Source: Amyelois transitella (Eukaryota; Arthropoda; Insecta; Lepidoptera; Pyralidae). From it: a stretch of DNA of 64,000 nucleotides. Within the stretch, counting starts at the first letter, position 1, and every line of letters starts with the position of its first letter. The DNA lies in assembly GCF_032362555.1 (NCBI RefSeq), contig NC_083506.1, forward strand, positions 2,031,501-2,095,500. The letters run 5' to 3'. The notes under the pieces were generated by a model. The model searched no databases. It saw only the letters and a program-made list of their open reading frames with translations, and was not told the origin of the DNA. Made by a program: the position numbers and the translations under genes. Shown here in pieces: positions 11,001-22,900 of this stretch.

Positions 11001-12690
11001 GAAAATGGTGCATTTCTCATTGATCTGGGTGTTTGTTTTGTTGATTGTGTTGCCTGTAACTCAAAATGAGTTTCCCATCAATATTTTTTATCAGAGTTTT
11101 CTGATAAAAAATATTGATGGGAAACTCACTTTGATGCATACATATAGTCTTAGTCACGTCTATATCCCTTGTGAGGTAAACAGAGCCAACAGCCTGCCTG
11201 TACCTGTCACTACGAGACCAAGGTCTTTTCATAATTGTTTGTTTTTTATTTTGGTTTTCTTTTGGTATTTGGCAACTGGCCATGTTTCTACAGTTCGTGT
11301 TGTATTATAACTTTTCTTTTTAAACTGTTTTGTGTGCCAAATAAATAAATCAATATAGAAAGGTAAGAAATTGAGAGGAAGAGAAGTAGAAAGTGGAATG
11401 TGGATTCAAGATATGAGGACAATGGTGCCAATTATATAACTAATTGATTCTTTTTTTCTTTTGTAGTGTACAAATATTAGATGTACTGTACAATTCCAGC
11501 AGCATACAGGTCAAAGAGATAACCCCTATTTTTTGTCTCACTGATAAATATTCTTACTCTTTCTCCTGAGATTAAAACATTTTATTGGAAGAAGACCAAG
11601 AAAAAGTATTAACTTGTAGTTAGACCCCAGAATTAATTTACTATTGACTATGTAAAAATTTATTATTGGACCAAACTTTTTTACAACTATACCTTTTCTT
11701 TACAAAACCCATTAGGGTTTTTAATTAGAACAATATTTCATTGTATCATTTGATGATCTGATATCTATGATTTTTTAGTAATGATAATAAATATCTCTAT
11801 CTGAATATGTTTAAATTCTCAAAATATTCCAAATGAGGATAAATAGGAGTGAGACATATTGGCTGAAAAAAAACAAATGGTATATTTCCATTTGATTTTC
11901 TTAAAGGTTTGTTCTGGTAAAAATAAAAAGTTTGTACATAATACATAAAAATACTGTGGAAAGATTTAATAAAAAATTTACATGGCTAAATGTAATAATC
12001 TCATTTCCTCCGAACACAAACCCACCTTGTGATTATGATGATACAAAAGAATTTAAAAAATGTCTTACCAGAGCAGTCTCCAGCCTAACAGATTTCAGCG
12101 GTGGTGGCTTGAACACCTGGTAACATGACTGCAGTACTGCTAATATTGCGTTCATCACCACCCATATTATATCGACCATCAAGATACAGAGAGAATACAG
12201 TCGCAGTAACATCTTGATGGGGAACATAAAGTGCATTAATGTTCCAAGAACATTGTCTACTACAGTGGATTCCTGGAAATATTATTGATATGTTAAAAAT
12301 AAGCCGAGTTTTTCATGGTTTTGTCACTGATCCAAGTTAGAAATGAAATTGTTACAGGCTGTTCTCAAATACTAGAAAAAGAATTGAAACAAAATTTGTC
12401 ATGATAACCCTACCTAATTTTGCATAAGACCCAGTATTCAAACAAAACAAGATATGTTGATTAACTGAGATTTTTTTATCTAGTATTTTATTAAGAAGAA
12501 TTTAATATTCTTACTAGGTTGTCTGTTCAGCAGAAAGATTGAGATTGAATCATACAAGAAGATCAATAATTGTTGACATTAGTGTGAATTTCATTTCATG
12601 TGGGAATTTATTCTGACATTTAATCAGAATCAGCTAGAATGGTAAGTATTTTAGGAAGGTAGGACATGAATAACATAAGAAGCTCACCAT
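8088..12690 (-). CDS. Membrane-anchored short-chain dehydrogenase homologue with lost catalytic residues
   Basis: Five coding segments join in frame with GT-AG junctions: ATG alone at 12690-12688, then 12272-12069, 9839-9510, 9039-8795 and 8280-8088, giving 324 residues. The start was chosen because the ATG abuts a good donor (ATG|gtgagc) and leads straight into the next exon. Residues 10-50 are hydrophobic, a membrane anchor as in SDR16C/retinol-dehydrogenase-like enzymes. The Rossmann loop reads GSGRGVG (72-78). Ser201 is kept, but the position 13 residues on, normally the catalytic Tyr, is Leu214, the Lys is Gln218, and the NNAG motif reads YCCG. The open frame and intact splicing argue against a simple pseudogene; I infer a pseudoenzyme. 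It is divergent to BORCS8. Confidence 0.85.
9281..9500 (-). repeat. SINE Z copy, decayed
   Basis: Reversed copy in the dehydrogenase intron: acgtctatat...cggggttgacagagccaacag at the tail side, ggaaccacacggcac at the head side. Heavily diverged, so old. Confidence 0.75.
9983..10120 (+). repeat. SINE Z fragment
   Basis: Contains GCCGTGTG..., tttcccatggatgtcgtaaa and aggcgactaaggga from the family head, with a large internal deletion. Confidence 0.6.
11067..11128. repeat. Perfect 29-bp inverted repeat with 4-nt loop
   Basis: Arms at 11067-11095 and 11100-11128 are exact complements around a GTTT loop. It lies between two decayed SINE Z pieces (about 10947-10990 and 11133-11203) in the dehydrogenase intron. 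Perfect arms suggest a young hairpin or conversion between arms. Confidence 0.9.
11133..11203 (-). repeat. SINE Z tail fragment
   Basis: Reversed piece: catacatatag..., cacgtctatatccctt and aacagagccaacag. Only the 3' part of the family is present. Confidence 0.6.
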
Positions 12691-13563
12691 GGAAATAAAT
12701 TTAAAGCTCTCAAAATCAAATCGGTTGTGCCTGTAAAACAATTTTCAAATATTAAGACTCGCCAAGAACAAAAAAAGATACCCTATTTTGTTTTATAGTA
12801 AATATTTTCTACTACCGTACCTTTTTCGCAAAAAAAATTCTCGCTTCGGCGGATGTTACAAAGGTCTCTTCGAAGATTTCGTGACCGAGAACTGGTGGCC
12901 GATTGTAGTTACTTGTTATCAATATCTATTGAAACTGATAAACAAGTGACATTCGTTATCAGTGGTGTTGATTGGTGAAAATAATTCACCATTTCTTTGT
13001 TAGTACCTTAGAAACTTCCTCCTCTGCACTTAATTGTTTTGTTAAATCAACAATATTTTTAGAGAAAATAGCAAGAAACGGCAGTTCGGCTATTAGATTT
13101 TTAGTTTGTGTTTTGTTGATGGTTGGTTGTTTGTTAGCATGATTTTTCAATCCCAAAGGATCTAAATTTTTTAAATCGATGTAAAATAATGAATCGATCC
13201 AGGTAATTGATGTTTCATCCTTAAAAAATCGACATCCGATTTTTTTATAACTTTATATTTGGGAGCTTTCATAAATTTGCATTTGGCTATTTTTTTCAGG
13301 TCAATCATTGTCAAATATTTATATCATGTCACTGTCAGTGTCAGTCATTCATCGAATAAAAATAAAAACAATGGTTGTATTATAGTACTATTGGATTTTC
13401 CTTTGAAATACTTTGAATTAAAAAATAACATTAGAATTACAAAGTCTTTGGTAGTTTATGTACGTAAAACCCAATTAAACAATTATTACTATACTGTATA
13501 AGTCTATATTATTTTTTTTACTTTATAAAGACTAATATTTTTTAAAATAATACATAAATCACA
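12691..13563. promoter_or_regulatory. Divergent promoter region of dehydrogenase and BORCS8
   Basis: The two genes diverge from here with their start codons 873 bp apart. The minus side holds a possible 5' untranslated exon piece (12691-12734, preceded by tttacag). No TATA box is obvious. The block contains AT-rich stretches and no recognised transposon. Confidence 0.4.
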
Positions 13564-14495
13564 ATGGCATTTGTTTATCAAGGGGACTCAGATTTAGACG
13601 CAAAATCAAAGAAAGGTAAGTTTCTTCTTGGCTTATTAACTTACACTTATCATATTTATATAGTTAAGTAACATCCGTAATCCAATCCCAAAACTGCCAG
13701 CCTGTAAAACTAGGCTATATCTCTGATTATTATATTCCCTCTTATTTTTTAATATATATATTTTTTTTGAAGCCGCAGAAAGAATATCAGAAAACATGCA
13801 CATTGTGGCAAATGAACCATCATTAGCACTATACAGACTACAGGAACATGTTAGAAAAGCGTTGCCGCCGATGGTAGAACGTAGAGTGGAGGTCACAAAA
13901 CTTCAGCATGAATTGCAGGGCCGGTGCTATGATGTAGAGTATGCTTTGAGGTAAATTCATTACAAATATGTGATTGTTACAAATATGATATGTCAAGTAC
14001 ATAATAAGTACTTAAGTAGCTTACATACACTTACAGGATAAACAGAACCAACAGTCTTTAACAGTATAGAAATCAACATTCGGGATGGAATTAAGATTCA
14101 GATAGTGGCAGGTTGCTAACCCATTAAATGAAAGAAGTTTATAAATAGCAATTTATTTACTGAATTGGTAGGCTGTATTAACTACTTATTTCCTTTTTTT
14201 ATTTTTCAGTGCTGTAAAATCTATGGATGCTGCTACCACTAGTTTCAAAAACATACAGGAAATGCTGAAGCAGTCTATATTTTTAAAACAACAACTCAAA
14301 TATGAGGAAACTAGGCGAAATAAAAAAGATACTAATTCAGTTTACAAACGTCTCTCTGCTCATATTGTTCTTGACCTACCGGATTTGTCAGAGTTCTCTA
14401 TGGTCCGTGAGACCACTAACCGGATAGAGAATATGATGGCTCATGCTAGGGGTTCTACGGCTGAGTTGCATAGGTCACACACCACACTACACTAA
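13564..14495 (+). CDS. BORCS8: BLOC-1-related complex subunit 8 (BORCS8/MEF2BNB homologue)
   Basis: Three exons, 13564-13615, 13773-13950 and 14210-14495, join in frame to 171 residues. The diagnostic block in exon 2 is VANEPSLALYRLQEHVRKAL, nearly the same as the vertebrate protein, and exon 3 continues with VEYALSAVKSM...SFKNIQEMLKQSI. BORCS8 belongs to BORC, the complex on the cytosolic face of lysosomes that recruits the small GTPase Arl8 and so kinesin, moving lysosomes outward. The insect protein has about 50 extra C-terminal residues compared with the human one. Its 3' untranslated region is about 550 nt and ends at an AATAAA (15046-15051). It lies head-to-head with the dehydrogenase gene and has no predicted functional tie to it. 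Confidence 0.95.
14028..14130 (-). repeat. SINE Z fragment in BORCS8 intron 2
   Basis: Reversed, decayed: ggataaacagaaccaacagtc, then gattcagatagtggcaggttgctaaccc. Confidence 0.6.
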
Positions 14496-15045
14496 GCAAT
14501 ATAATAGTGCTAGTTTGAACTTTTAAGATTAATTCTGCTGACCTTTGTGCCATGTATGAGACAAAAATGGTTGGTGACTTAACATCGACGCAGACTACCG
14601 CCATGCAAGGCACGGGTCCTGTCGTGTGTTTAATTTGTACCATTGTAGTTTTTTAGACCAGGAGAAGTAATTCCTTGCTTAGATTTTATAAATCATTCTA
14701 GTCATTGTCATAAGCTACAAGCATGGTTTATTGGGCATATTTTGTTGAAATTTCTCTTTCATACATAGATATTGTGCCAAGGCGACTGCTTACAAAGGTT
14801 GGAAATTCCATGGTGAAGGATTTTATTCAGGTTTATCTCGCAAACTCTTCCCCAGATTCACTCATGGCTCATTGTGATGACACAACGGGGGTAATGGCCG
14901 AGAGTGGCCGATATTTATGCAATAGTGAATGTAAAATTTATTATAGTATGTTTGTTTAGATAAAGTCGCCTTTGACAAATGAAGCGCGCCTGTGAAAGCC
15001 GACATTGTCTAAGCTAAATAGACTAAACATTTCTTTTGGTAATGA

Positions 15046-15051
15046 AATAAA
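15046..15051 (+). terminator. Polyadenylation signal of BORCS8
   Basis: AATAAA about 550 nt after the stop codon, the first canonical signal downstream. Confidence 0.55.
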
Positions 15052-15540
15052 GGTAGACAATCATGATATGTCTTTGTCAAAAAAAAAATTCTAAATTCAT
15101 AGCAAAAGTAATTCATTGGTGAGATATTTCACTTTTCTTTTTTTTTCTCACGCCTAAACGCCTAATTTTAAAATCTATTTTTCAACTACACGACGTCTGA
15201 AAATTGTTTTATTTTATTTCAGTACCCAAAGAAATGGATTATGCACAAAATACGATCACTTGCTATGTAAAAAGAAAGAATATGGTAGCTTGACTTTGTA
15301 ACGAGTACTACACTCATAACACTACCTTTTGGATCAGGCGAAGGTTTCTAAATGATCCGTGTTTTTGTGAACTAAGTTTTTTCTTGGTTTCTGGGTCCAA
15401 TCCTTAAGTTCAAACAACGCATGATCTTGGGCATCAACCCTTCAAGGAAGAAGATAATGAGTGTAGCATTCGCTACAGCTTTATTTTTGGGTGATTTTAT
15501 AATGACATGCGTAACTCATTAAATACTTACAAGAATTTAC
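15052..15540. other. Spacer, nothing recognised
   Basis: AT-rich DNA after the BORCS8 polyadenylation signal. No gene, RNA or repeat was recognised on either strand. Confidence 0.4.
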
Positions 15541-15990
15541 AAGACAGCCATCAACCTGTCATTCTGTATGGAGCAGAGTTTTGGGCAACGAAAGCGATGT
15601 ATGAAAGGAAACTGCTTGCAAGTGAGATGCGAATGTTGCGATGGATATGTGGAGTGACAAGAATGGATAAAATACGTAATGAGTAGGTATATAAGAGGAA
15701 GTATGAAAGTAGCGCCAATAAATGAAAAGATGAATGGTAATAAGCTGGGTTGGTACGGACACACCATAAGAAGAGAGGAAGGTCATATAACTAAAAGAGC
15801 CTTAAACATGGAAGAGGAAGGTTTAAAAAAATAGGAGGAGACCGGAAAAGAGATGGATGAACAGCGTAAAGGATAGTATGAGTGGAAAGGGAGTGACCGG
15901 TGAAATGGCAAGTGATAGAAGTAATTAGAAAAAAACTTACATACTGTGCCGACCCCACGTAGAAAGTGGGAAAAGGAAAACTACAAAGAA
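15541..15990 (+). mobile_element. 5'-truncated RTE-type LINE, decayed
   Basis: Frames on the plus strand encode the C-terminal tail of an RTE-type reverse transcriptase (LYGAEFWATK, then LRWICGVTRMDK, then LGWYGHTIRRE), broken by several stops. The 3' end, tactgtgccgaccccacgta followed by gaaagtgggaaaagg, recurs in reverse at 45806-45890. Confidence 0.8.
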
Positions 15991-15999
15991 AAAGATGCT

Positions 16000-16558
16000 A
16001 AACTCATTAAATCCAGTTAACACAAAGAGACTCAACATCGGCATAAAAGATGTTTCTTCTTGAAAGTTCCTAATATTAACTCGTTGAAGGTAATAGTTTT
16101 TTTTTTTTTATGTTACTGTAAAATCACCCTTTGTGTAATGTTCGCCTATATGTAACCCGCTTTAAAGTCACTAAAGGAAATTAAACATGTAACTAATACT
16201 TACTAACTTTTATTTTGCATCAAAGCAAACTAACATTTTCTCAAGCTTATATCTTTTCACAAAAAAGGTACTGAGTTAACATACATTAGGTAAAGTAAAA
16301 TTAAGCTATTCTTCTAAATCTTTACTTAGGATGTCACAACAAAAAATTAAATAACTCCGCTTAGGTCGCCTTGGGCTTAACAATTCCTATGCCTATAAAT
16401 TATGAAATTATTTAAAAAAAGGGCATTATATTTTAACCATTGACAGGTAGGTATTTGGGTGAAACGCTTCATCATCTGAAGGCTTATACACACACACACA
16501 TTGTGCATGTATATATGTCATATGATTTTATATTACACAGCCTTAATATAAAATCATG
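16000..16558. other. Spacer, nothing recognised beyond a CA run
   Basis: AT-rich DNA with a short CA microsatellite near 16490-16500. No gene seen. Confidence 0.4.
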
Positions 16559-16795
16559 CGCCGTGTGGTTTCCGGCACCAATATAAAAAGGAATAGGACC
16601 ACTCCATCTCTTTCCCATGGATGTCGTAAAAAGCGACTAAAAGATAGGCTTATAAACTTGGGATTCTTCATTTAGGCGATGGGCTAGCAACCTGTCACTA
16701 TTTGAAACTCAATTTTATCCCTGGCCTATCAGGTCTATCAGTCTTTCAAGACTGCCGGCTCTGTCTTCCCCACAAGGGCTAAAGCCGTGTTTATA
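16559..16795 (+). repeat. SINE Z copy
   Basis: Near full length from GCCGTGTGGTTTCCGGCACC to the eroded tail; lies about 60 bp beyond the ABCA-type stop codon. Confidence 0.85.
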
Positions 16796-16855
16796 AAAAT
16801 GAAAACCTAATACAAATAAACAGTAGAATCAATTTAAGTAAAGAAAACAAACATT

Positions 16856-19800
16856 TTATCTATGGAAAATGACCGACCACGGCAACTCCTTCAGCTTAGT
16901 GATTTCATACTTGGACTCGAACGGCGTCAGGCTATCCAATATGGCTTTCGTCGGCTGAACCTTGGGTTTCGGGCCAAAGAATTTGGAGATGAATTCGCAA
17001 GTGAAGAGGTCGCCTGTCGTTTGTTTGTTGCCCATTTCGTTAACTATGATAGAGTTGTAGATGTAGTCTATGGGGATGCTCGTCACTATGTAGGAGTAAA
17101 CTTCAGTATTAAGAGTTTGGAGTTCCTCCATTTTTTGAAATACCGTCATCCAGTTGAGATCGGGATCCAATACTTGTACGTTCACTAACACCTGTAAATA
17201 ACGTTGTTTTTTAGGGTTTTTAAAGCAAATTGAATACAGCCGCAGTATCATAAGATTACTCTTGAGTTCGTAAGGTTGATGATTCATATGCAATAAAAAT
17301 ATCTAAGTCAGTCACAAAAACAATTAATTCATCATAATATTCATCATAACATTTAATTCATCTGCTTTAACGACTCCAAAGGCAGTGGAATTGTTTCTTC
17401 AACAAAGAAAGTCGGCTTGGGTAACTGTTTACTATATGGCAGATGAAATGGTAGGTCGGTTTGTCTTTCAAGGCTAGACATTGTTATTTTAATAAGTTTG
17501 AATTGCAACTCAAACAAAGGCTACAATTTTAATGAAGAAGAGTAATAATAAGCCGACATGGAACTTACATCAGTGGTGTCATTAATGAAGAACTGTTTAA
17601 AATGCGCGGCAAACATTTTGTTGATGTCGACCTCGTCCTTCAAATGGACGACCACGGTGAAGCCCTGCGTCGTGTAACGCGCTATCAGGGTGTCTACCAG
17701 GTCCACGTCCACTATCCTGCCATCCAGGAGAATACCCAGGCGGTTTGTCATCGGCATGTGACTTTCGATACTAGAATAAAAGTTCTAATCTGTACTCATA
17801 TTATAAAGCTGAAGAGTTTCTTAGACGCTAATCTTAGGAACTACTGGTTCGAATTGAAAATTTCTTATGTTGAATAGATCATTTATCGAGGAAGGCTATA
17901 TAACATCACGCTGCAACTATTCGGAGTGAAGAAATAATGGAAAATGTGAAAGAAACGGGGATAATTATTCATCCTTGAGGGCTCCAATGATGCCCAAAAT
18001 AACTATTCCACGCGGACGAAGTCGCGGGAACAGCTAGTTAAATACTATTTGACGACCGTTCTTACAGGAGCGTCTAAATGTGCACGTTACATGCTATAGG
18101 AATTTGGTGTAGCGCGCTACTTCCACTAAGTCCACGTCCACTGTCCTAACGTCGAGGGAGATTACACAGCATGACAATTCCTTATTGTCCGAGGAAATTA
18201 AGAAATTATTTTAGGAAAAAGAAGCATGCCCTTGCCGTTACTATTAATTGCAAATCACGACACTATTAATTGATGAGGAAGCTGTTTTGAAACAGGAGTT
18301 AAATGATAAAAATGTCCAGGGAGTGCTACCCTTGTAAGGCAGGCATTTGACCGTGAAAAATTCAAATTCTTACATACGGATATAACAAGGCTACAAAGCG
18401 CAACGGCTGAGAGAACAACTGAGAACTCACAAAGGCGAAATAGAGAATATCAGAAATTATATCGACAAAATAAACTTAGCTATCCATTTACCTATGTGAA
18501 CTAATAAAGATGGCGTGCCCTCGCTTCTTCAGCTGGTACAGTATGAAGTACATGGCTCGACACACGGAGTAATCCTGGAAGTTGGTGCATTCGTCTATGA
18601 TGACCACGGGTGGGGCTCCGATGACGGCCGCAGCGAAGTTGATCTTTGTACGTTCATTTAAAGGAGTGTGGCAGATAAGCTTGTCTGCTTGTTCGTGAAG
18701 TTCTGAAATTTTGAGGTGGATATAATAGTCAGGAATAAACACGTGATCATCTTTTATCTGGCGATTGATTGGGTTCTCCAGAAGTTCAGGATCTGCCTAT
18801 ACCCCTCAATACAGGAGAGTAACAAGATGCCACACTCTGACTTCTGTGCCCTATTCCATCTGACTTCCTTGACCTGAAGGCTGGTGGCCTTTAGGTAAAG
18901 TAATTGGTGCACTTATCTATGCACACTGCGGTGGGGCTAATCCTGTAATAAATTTATCCAAAGCTTTTATTTATATGTTTATGTACATCAAAGAATAATA
19001 TTATAACTTAAACTAAAGAGAATATCGGTACAAGGGCACAACTTATATAAGCTTTTGTTAAGGTAATGTACAAAAGGCAGCCTTATCGCCTCATGTATAA
19101 TATATACCTATACATGCAATGCGATAAGGCATGGGGATGTGTTTTAATAACAATTGAAATTCCAATCATAATTCTTACCCAGTGCATAAATGTATTTCCA
19201 AATCTCGTTGGCGACGTGTTTCTTCGGCACTCCACGGAGAATGGCAATCATTTCCAGGGCATCATACACCGTCATCCAGAGAGGCAGGGAGTCCCGTTCA
19301 CAGCCTACTGACACGTGACGGCAGTACTAACAGAAAAAGAAATACTCAAATCAAGATGTTCCCTTACAGGATAGCCGAGAGTCACGAAAAAACTCGAATG
19401 TCAGCTGCATAGCTAAAATTTGGATTGTGGAATCAAGATAATAATGTTCCTGACAGAAAAATGTTTATGAATTGTGGCGCTAGTCCCGATTCCATCTTGT
19501 CTGTGGAGGGTTCTGGTTCCGTTTAATACCACAATAAATCAGTCACATTATTCCACGAAGGGACTTCTATTCTCCGTGACTTTATAAACATGGGAACCCA
19601 GCTCGGATCATGGTGGTTCCATTTCCAATTAAGCCCAATAAAAAAGATGAATCAAAATATTTGCAAATAATCTTCACCTGATGAGGATTTGTATTGAGCT
19701 TCCACTTCGACTTGGACCACAGTTCCCCGCTGGTGGGAATTGTCAAGCCTGCAAGCATCTCTATCAGAGCCACTCGTCCGTGCTTCTTCAAACCCGAAAT

Positions 19801-19919
19801 AGCCAGGGCCTCCCCCCTTCCTAGACCCAAGTAAATGTTCCTTAGCACGTACTCGCCTAGATCTTTCTTCGTCAGGTTGGCACACAGGAGGCTCTCACCA
19901 AATGTATTTACCTTTTCGG
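16856..19919 (-). CDS. ABCA-type gene exons 29-33: NBD2 and C-terminus
   Basis: Exons: 19919-19678, 19326-19179, 18702-18492, 17761-17569, 17191-16856 (stop at 16856-16858). Walker A reads GLKKHGRV (about 1397-1404): the outer glycines remain, but the invariant Lys is Arg and Ser/Thr is Val. The signature, YSGGx in ABCA, is TPLNE (about 1497-1501). Walker B is intact as PPVVIIDE with Asp1521 and Glu1522, but the D-loop GMDP is FQDY. SSHSHMP keeps the H-loop His. The C-terminal 112 residues match the ABCA regulatory tail. So even the better-preserved NBD lacks the ATP-phosphate lysine. Confidence 0.85.
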
Positions 19920-22900
19920 CTGAAAAACAAGACTTCTGTCAGAAGTGAATTAAAAAAAATCGCAAGTATGTATAGTATATACATAATAAGAATAGAAGCA
20001 GGTTCTTTATAACATGCTATTTTATCACTTCGACAGATATTTGTAAAATGCAATATACTCACGATGATCAGACTTAATATCACGCAATTTCTCCATAACC
20101 TCCGTCTTCTCTCTCGTTGATCCCAGCGATGCTGGTTCCTCCACGTCGTCTTCTTTCCCCCTAAACATAGCTATCAAATACCACCACCGCGTCTGAATGT
20201 ACTTGTACTCCCAGAGAAGTAGGAACGATAGGAATACCAGAGTCATGATCAGCATGGAGTTGATTTCTCGTAGTATACCGTGCGAGGTGAGGTAGTGCCT
20301 TTCTGAGTAACATTGCTGGAGTATTCCACATTTTTCTGTGAACAGTACTTTTAGTTGCTACAAGAGAGAATACCAACGCTTACAAGTGTTTGCAAATACT
20401 GAAAACTATCTGCAACAAGCGTAGAAATTTCAGTGGAATGACTACGTTTATTTTCAACTAGCTTTCCCCCGCGACTCCGTCCGCGCGGATGTCGGTCTTC
20501 GCATAGATGGTTTATTTCTCCATTTTATTTTCAGTCCGGTCAACTTAGACCAAAAAATAGGAATGAAGCTACATTAATTCCCATCAAGCTGAAAATGAGT
20601 ATAATTGTTTAAAACACAATCAAAAGCATTAGGTATTTCAAAATTCCCCATGATTCCGGTTTAAGGAAAAAAATTACCCAAGGTTTCCAATTTTCACGAT
20701 TTTCTTCAAAACGGTAAGTTTTATAGGAAAATTACCTCAGACATAGATTGTAGATCATAAAGATATCTATAAAAAGTAATCAATATTTTTTTTTCAATAA
20801 AGCTACCGTTTCTGAGATATTACGATGCAAAAAGTTGCAAGCGTCATAATATGCTTAAGCACGTCTCGTATATACTCTGTGTAGCAGTAATATAAGTAAA
20901 AATATTGTTCTGTCGGTAATTTTAACTTGAATTCAAAATATAAAATATACATAAGTATAATGAAACCAAGTCCCTTCATTTATACTGTAGTGAAACCTTG
21001 AGACAACAACTGTCTCTCTGTTTAATTGTGTACGTGGCTAGGGTCGTATAGCTGCTTTATCTCAGAATGCTCAACACATAAAATACCGTTAGTCTTTAAT
21101 AATAGTTGTCCTTGCGGGGATACCGTTGTCGGTTATGGACACTCATGCCCTAGGAGTGCCGGCCGTTTAGGGCGCCATGCCGGCCTAAATGATATAATCC
21201 TCCGTGCTCTGGCCACCATCCATGTTCCAGCCGTTCTAGAACCAAACGGTCTGGCTGGGGATGATTCCAAGAGACCGGATGGTATGACTTTGGTACCCTG
21301 GAGATTGGGGCGGCCTTTGGTGTGGGATGCTACTTGTGTCGACACACTTGCGCCGTCTCATCTTCAGGTTACTAAATCTAAGGCCGTTCTGCTTCAAATG
21401 AGGCAAAAAACCTCAAAAGGCGCAAATATGTAGTTATCGGTAATATCTATACTTTTGAACCTTTTGGGGTAGAAACTCTGGGACCGGGGGGCCTATCTGC
21501 CCATCAGCTTTTCCGACAATTGTCGAAAAAGCTAATTGAGGTATCTCTTGACCGGAGGGCTGGAAATTATCTGGCTCAGAGAATCAGCATTGCCATTCGA
21601 ATTGGCAATGCTGCCAGCCTTCTGGGCACATTCCCGCATGTTGATGCTATGCAAGGACTGTACAATTTATAAATTAAATTTTAGTTTGTAGTCATCTTTT
21701 TTCTTTCTTTTTATAAGTAGTTTTAGTTTTAATTTGATTATTACATTGAATTTGATAATTGTAATCTCTATTATTGTCCTAAGATGATTTTCTTCACTTA
21801 GGGTTATTCTATTTTTTTTTAAATAATAAATGCGAAAGTTAGTCTTGAGTGCCACTGCGTAGTGAAAACACGTGTTTATTCTAACCTATTTCAGACTTTT
21901 TCAAGTTTAATAATAAAAATGTTAAAAAAAAACGCGCTAATAGTACACTACCTCAGAGGTGGCAAGGAAACGGATGCATATTATGACGCTTGCAACTTTT
22001 TGCATCGTTATATCACAGAAACGGTAGCTTTGTTGAAAAAAAATATTGATACCTTTTTTATAGATAACTTTATGATCTTCAATTTATGTCTGAGGTTATT
22101 TTCCGATTTGAAAAACTTACCGTTTTAAAGAAAATTGCGATACACCCATTTTTTACCTTTGACCGTGAGTAAATTTTTTTCCTAAAACCGGAATCATGGG
22201 GAATTTTGAAATAATGCTTTTGATTGTGTTTTAAATATGTAATTATACTCATTTTCAGCTTGATGGGAATTAATGTAGCTATGTAGTATTTTTTTCATAG
22301 TAATTAGTAGCGGCCCGCTTGTACAGCAAACGGTTCAAGCCAAAGCCGACTTTAGGGGCTACAGGTTACGGCGCTAAATCCACTGCGGGTAACGCAACGT
22401 GTGTTCGCGGTTCTACAGAACAACGTCTATGGATAAACTGAAAAATTAAAATTTTTTTTTCTGCGTATTTTTTCGGGATAAAAAGTATCCTATTTTACGC
22501 CCATGATAATAAGGTATAATTATACCAAGTTTCATCAAAATCGAACCGTTAGTTTTCACGTGATGCCTGAACATACAGACAGACAGACAAAAATTTTTTT
22601 AATCACATTTTTGTGTTTGGTATCGATCCAGTAACACCCCCTACTATTTATTTTTTCAATATTTTCAATGTACAGAATTGACCTTTCTACAGATTTATTA
22701 TATGTATAGATAACACAGCTAGGTATTGTTGCAAGTCATCTGTTTCGAGATGGTCACATTACTCTCGTACCCCCTCATGTCACTAATCAAGTATGTAGGG
22801 TAGGCAGAAAACTATAAAAACTTGTTTCTTTTTCTCTAAACTGTGCCGTGTAATGAGAGACAAACATATACTTACTGCAACATTTATGTAGCGTCTTAGA

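Larger units (their letters stand above)
20458..22710 (-). mobile_element. Helitron-type unit (2253 bp) carrying an inverted-repeat cargo
   Basis: On the minus strand it starts A|TCTATACATATAATAAATC at 22710 and ends with the GC-rich GCGGACGGAGTCGCGG region and GCTAG|T at 20458. The A|TC...CTAG|T frame is canonical for Helitrons. The body near 22440-22620 (cgggataaaaagtatcc, aagtttcatcaaaatcg, cagacagacagacaaaa) matches common lepidopteran Helitrons. Inside it, 20567-22280 is a long foldback segment, so cargo capture or a nested insertion is implied. It lies in the intron between exons 27 and 28. Confidence 0.7.

Noticed and set aside
14723-14959. A 78-codon frame after BORCS8
   Set aside because: It lies in the 3' untranslated region before the AATAAA and has no recognised domain.
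20336-20357. Acceptor at 20357 for ABCA-type exon 28
   Set aside because: It breaks the frame after exon 27; the acceptor before 20335 keeps phase and gives [15 protein letters not shown], as expected in ABCA.
21026-21433. A 135-codon frame as a host gene
   Set aside because: It lies between inverted-repeat arms inside a Helitron, is broken, and belongs to a mobile-element family.
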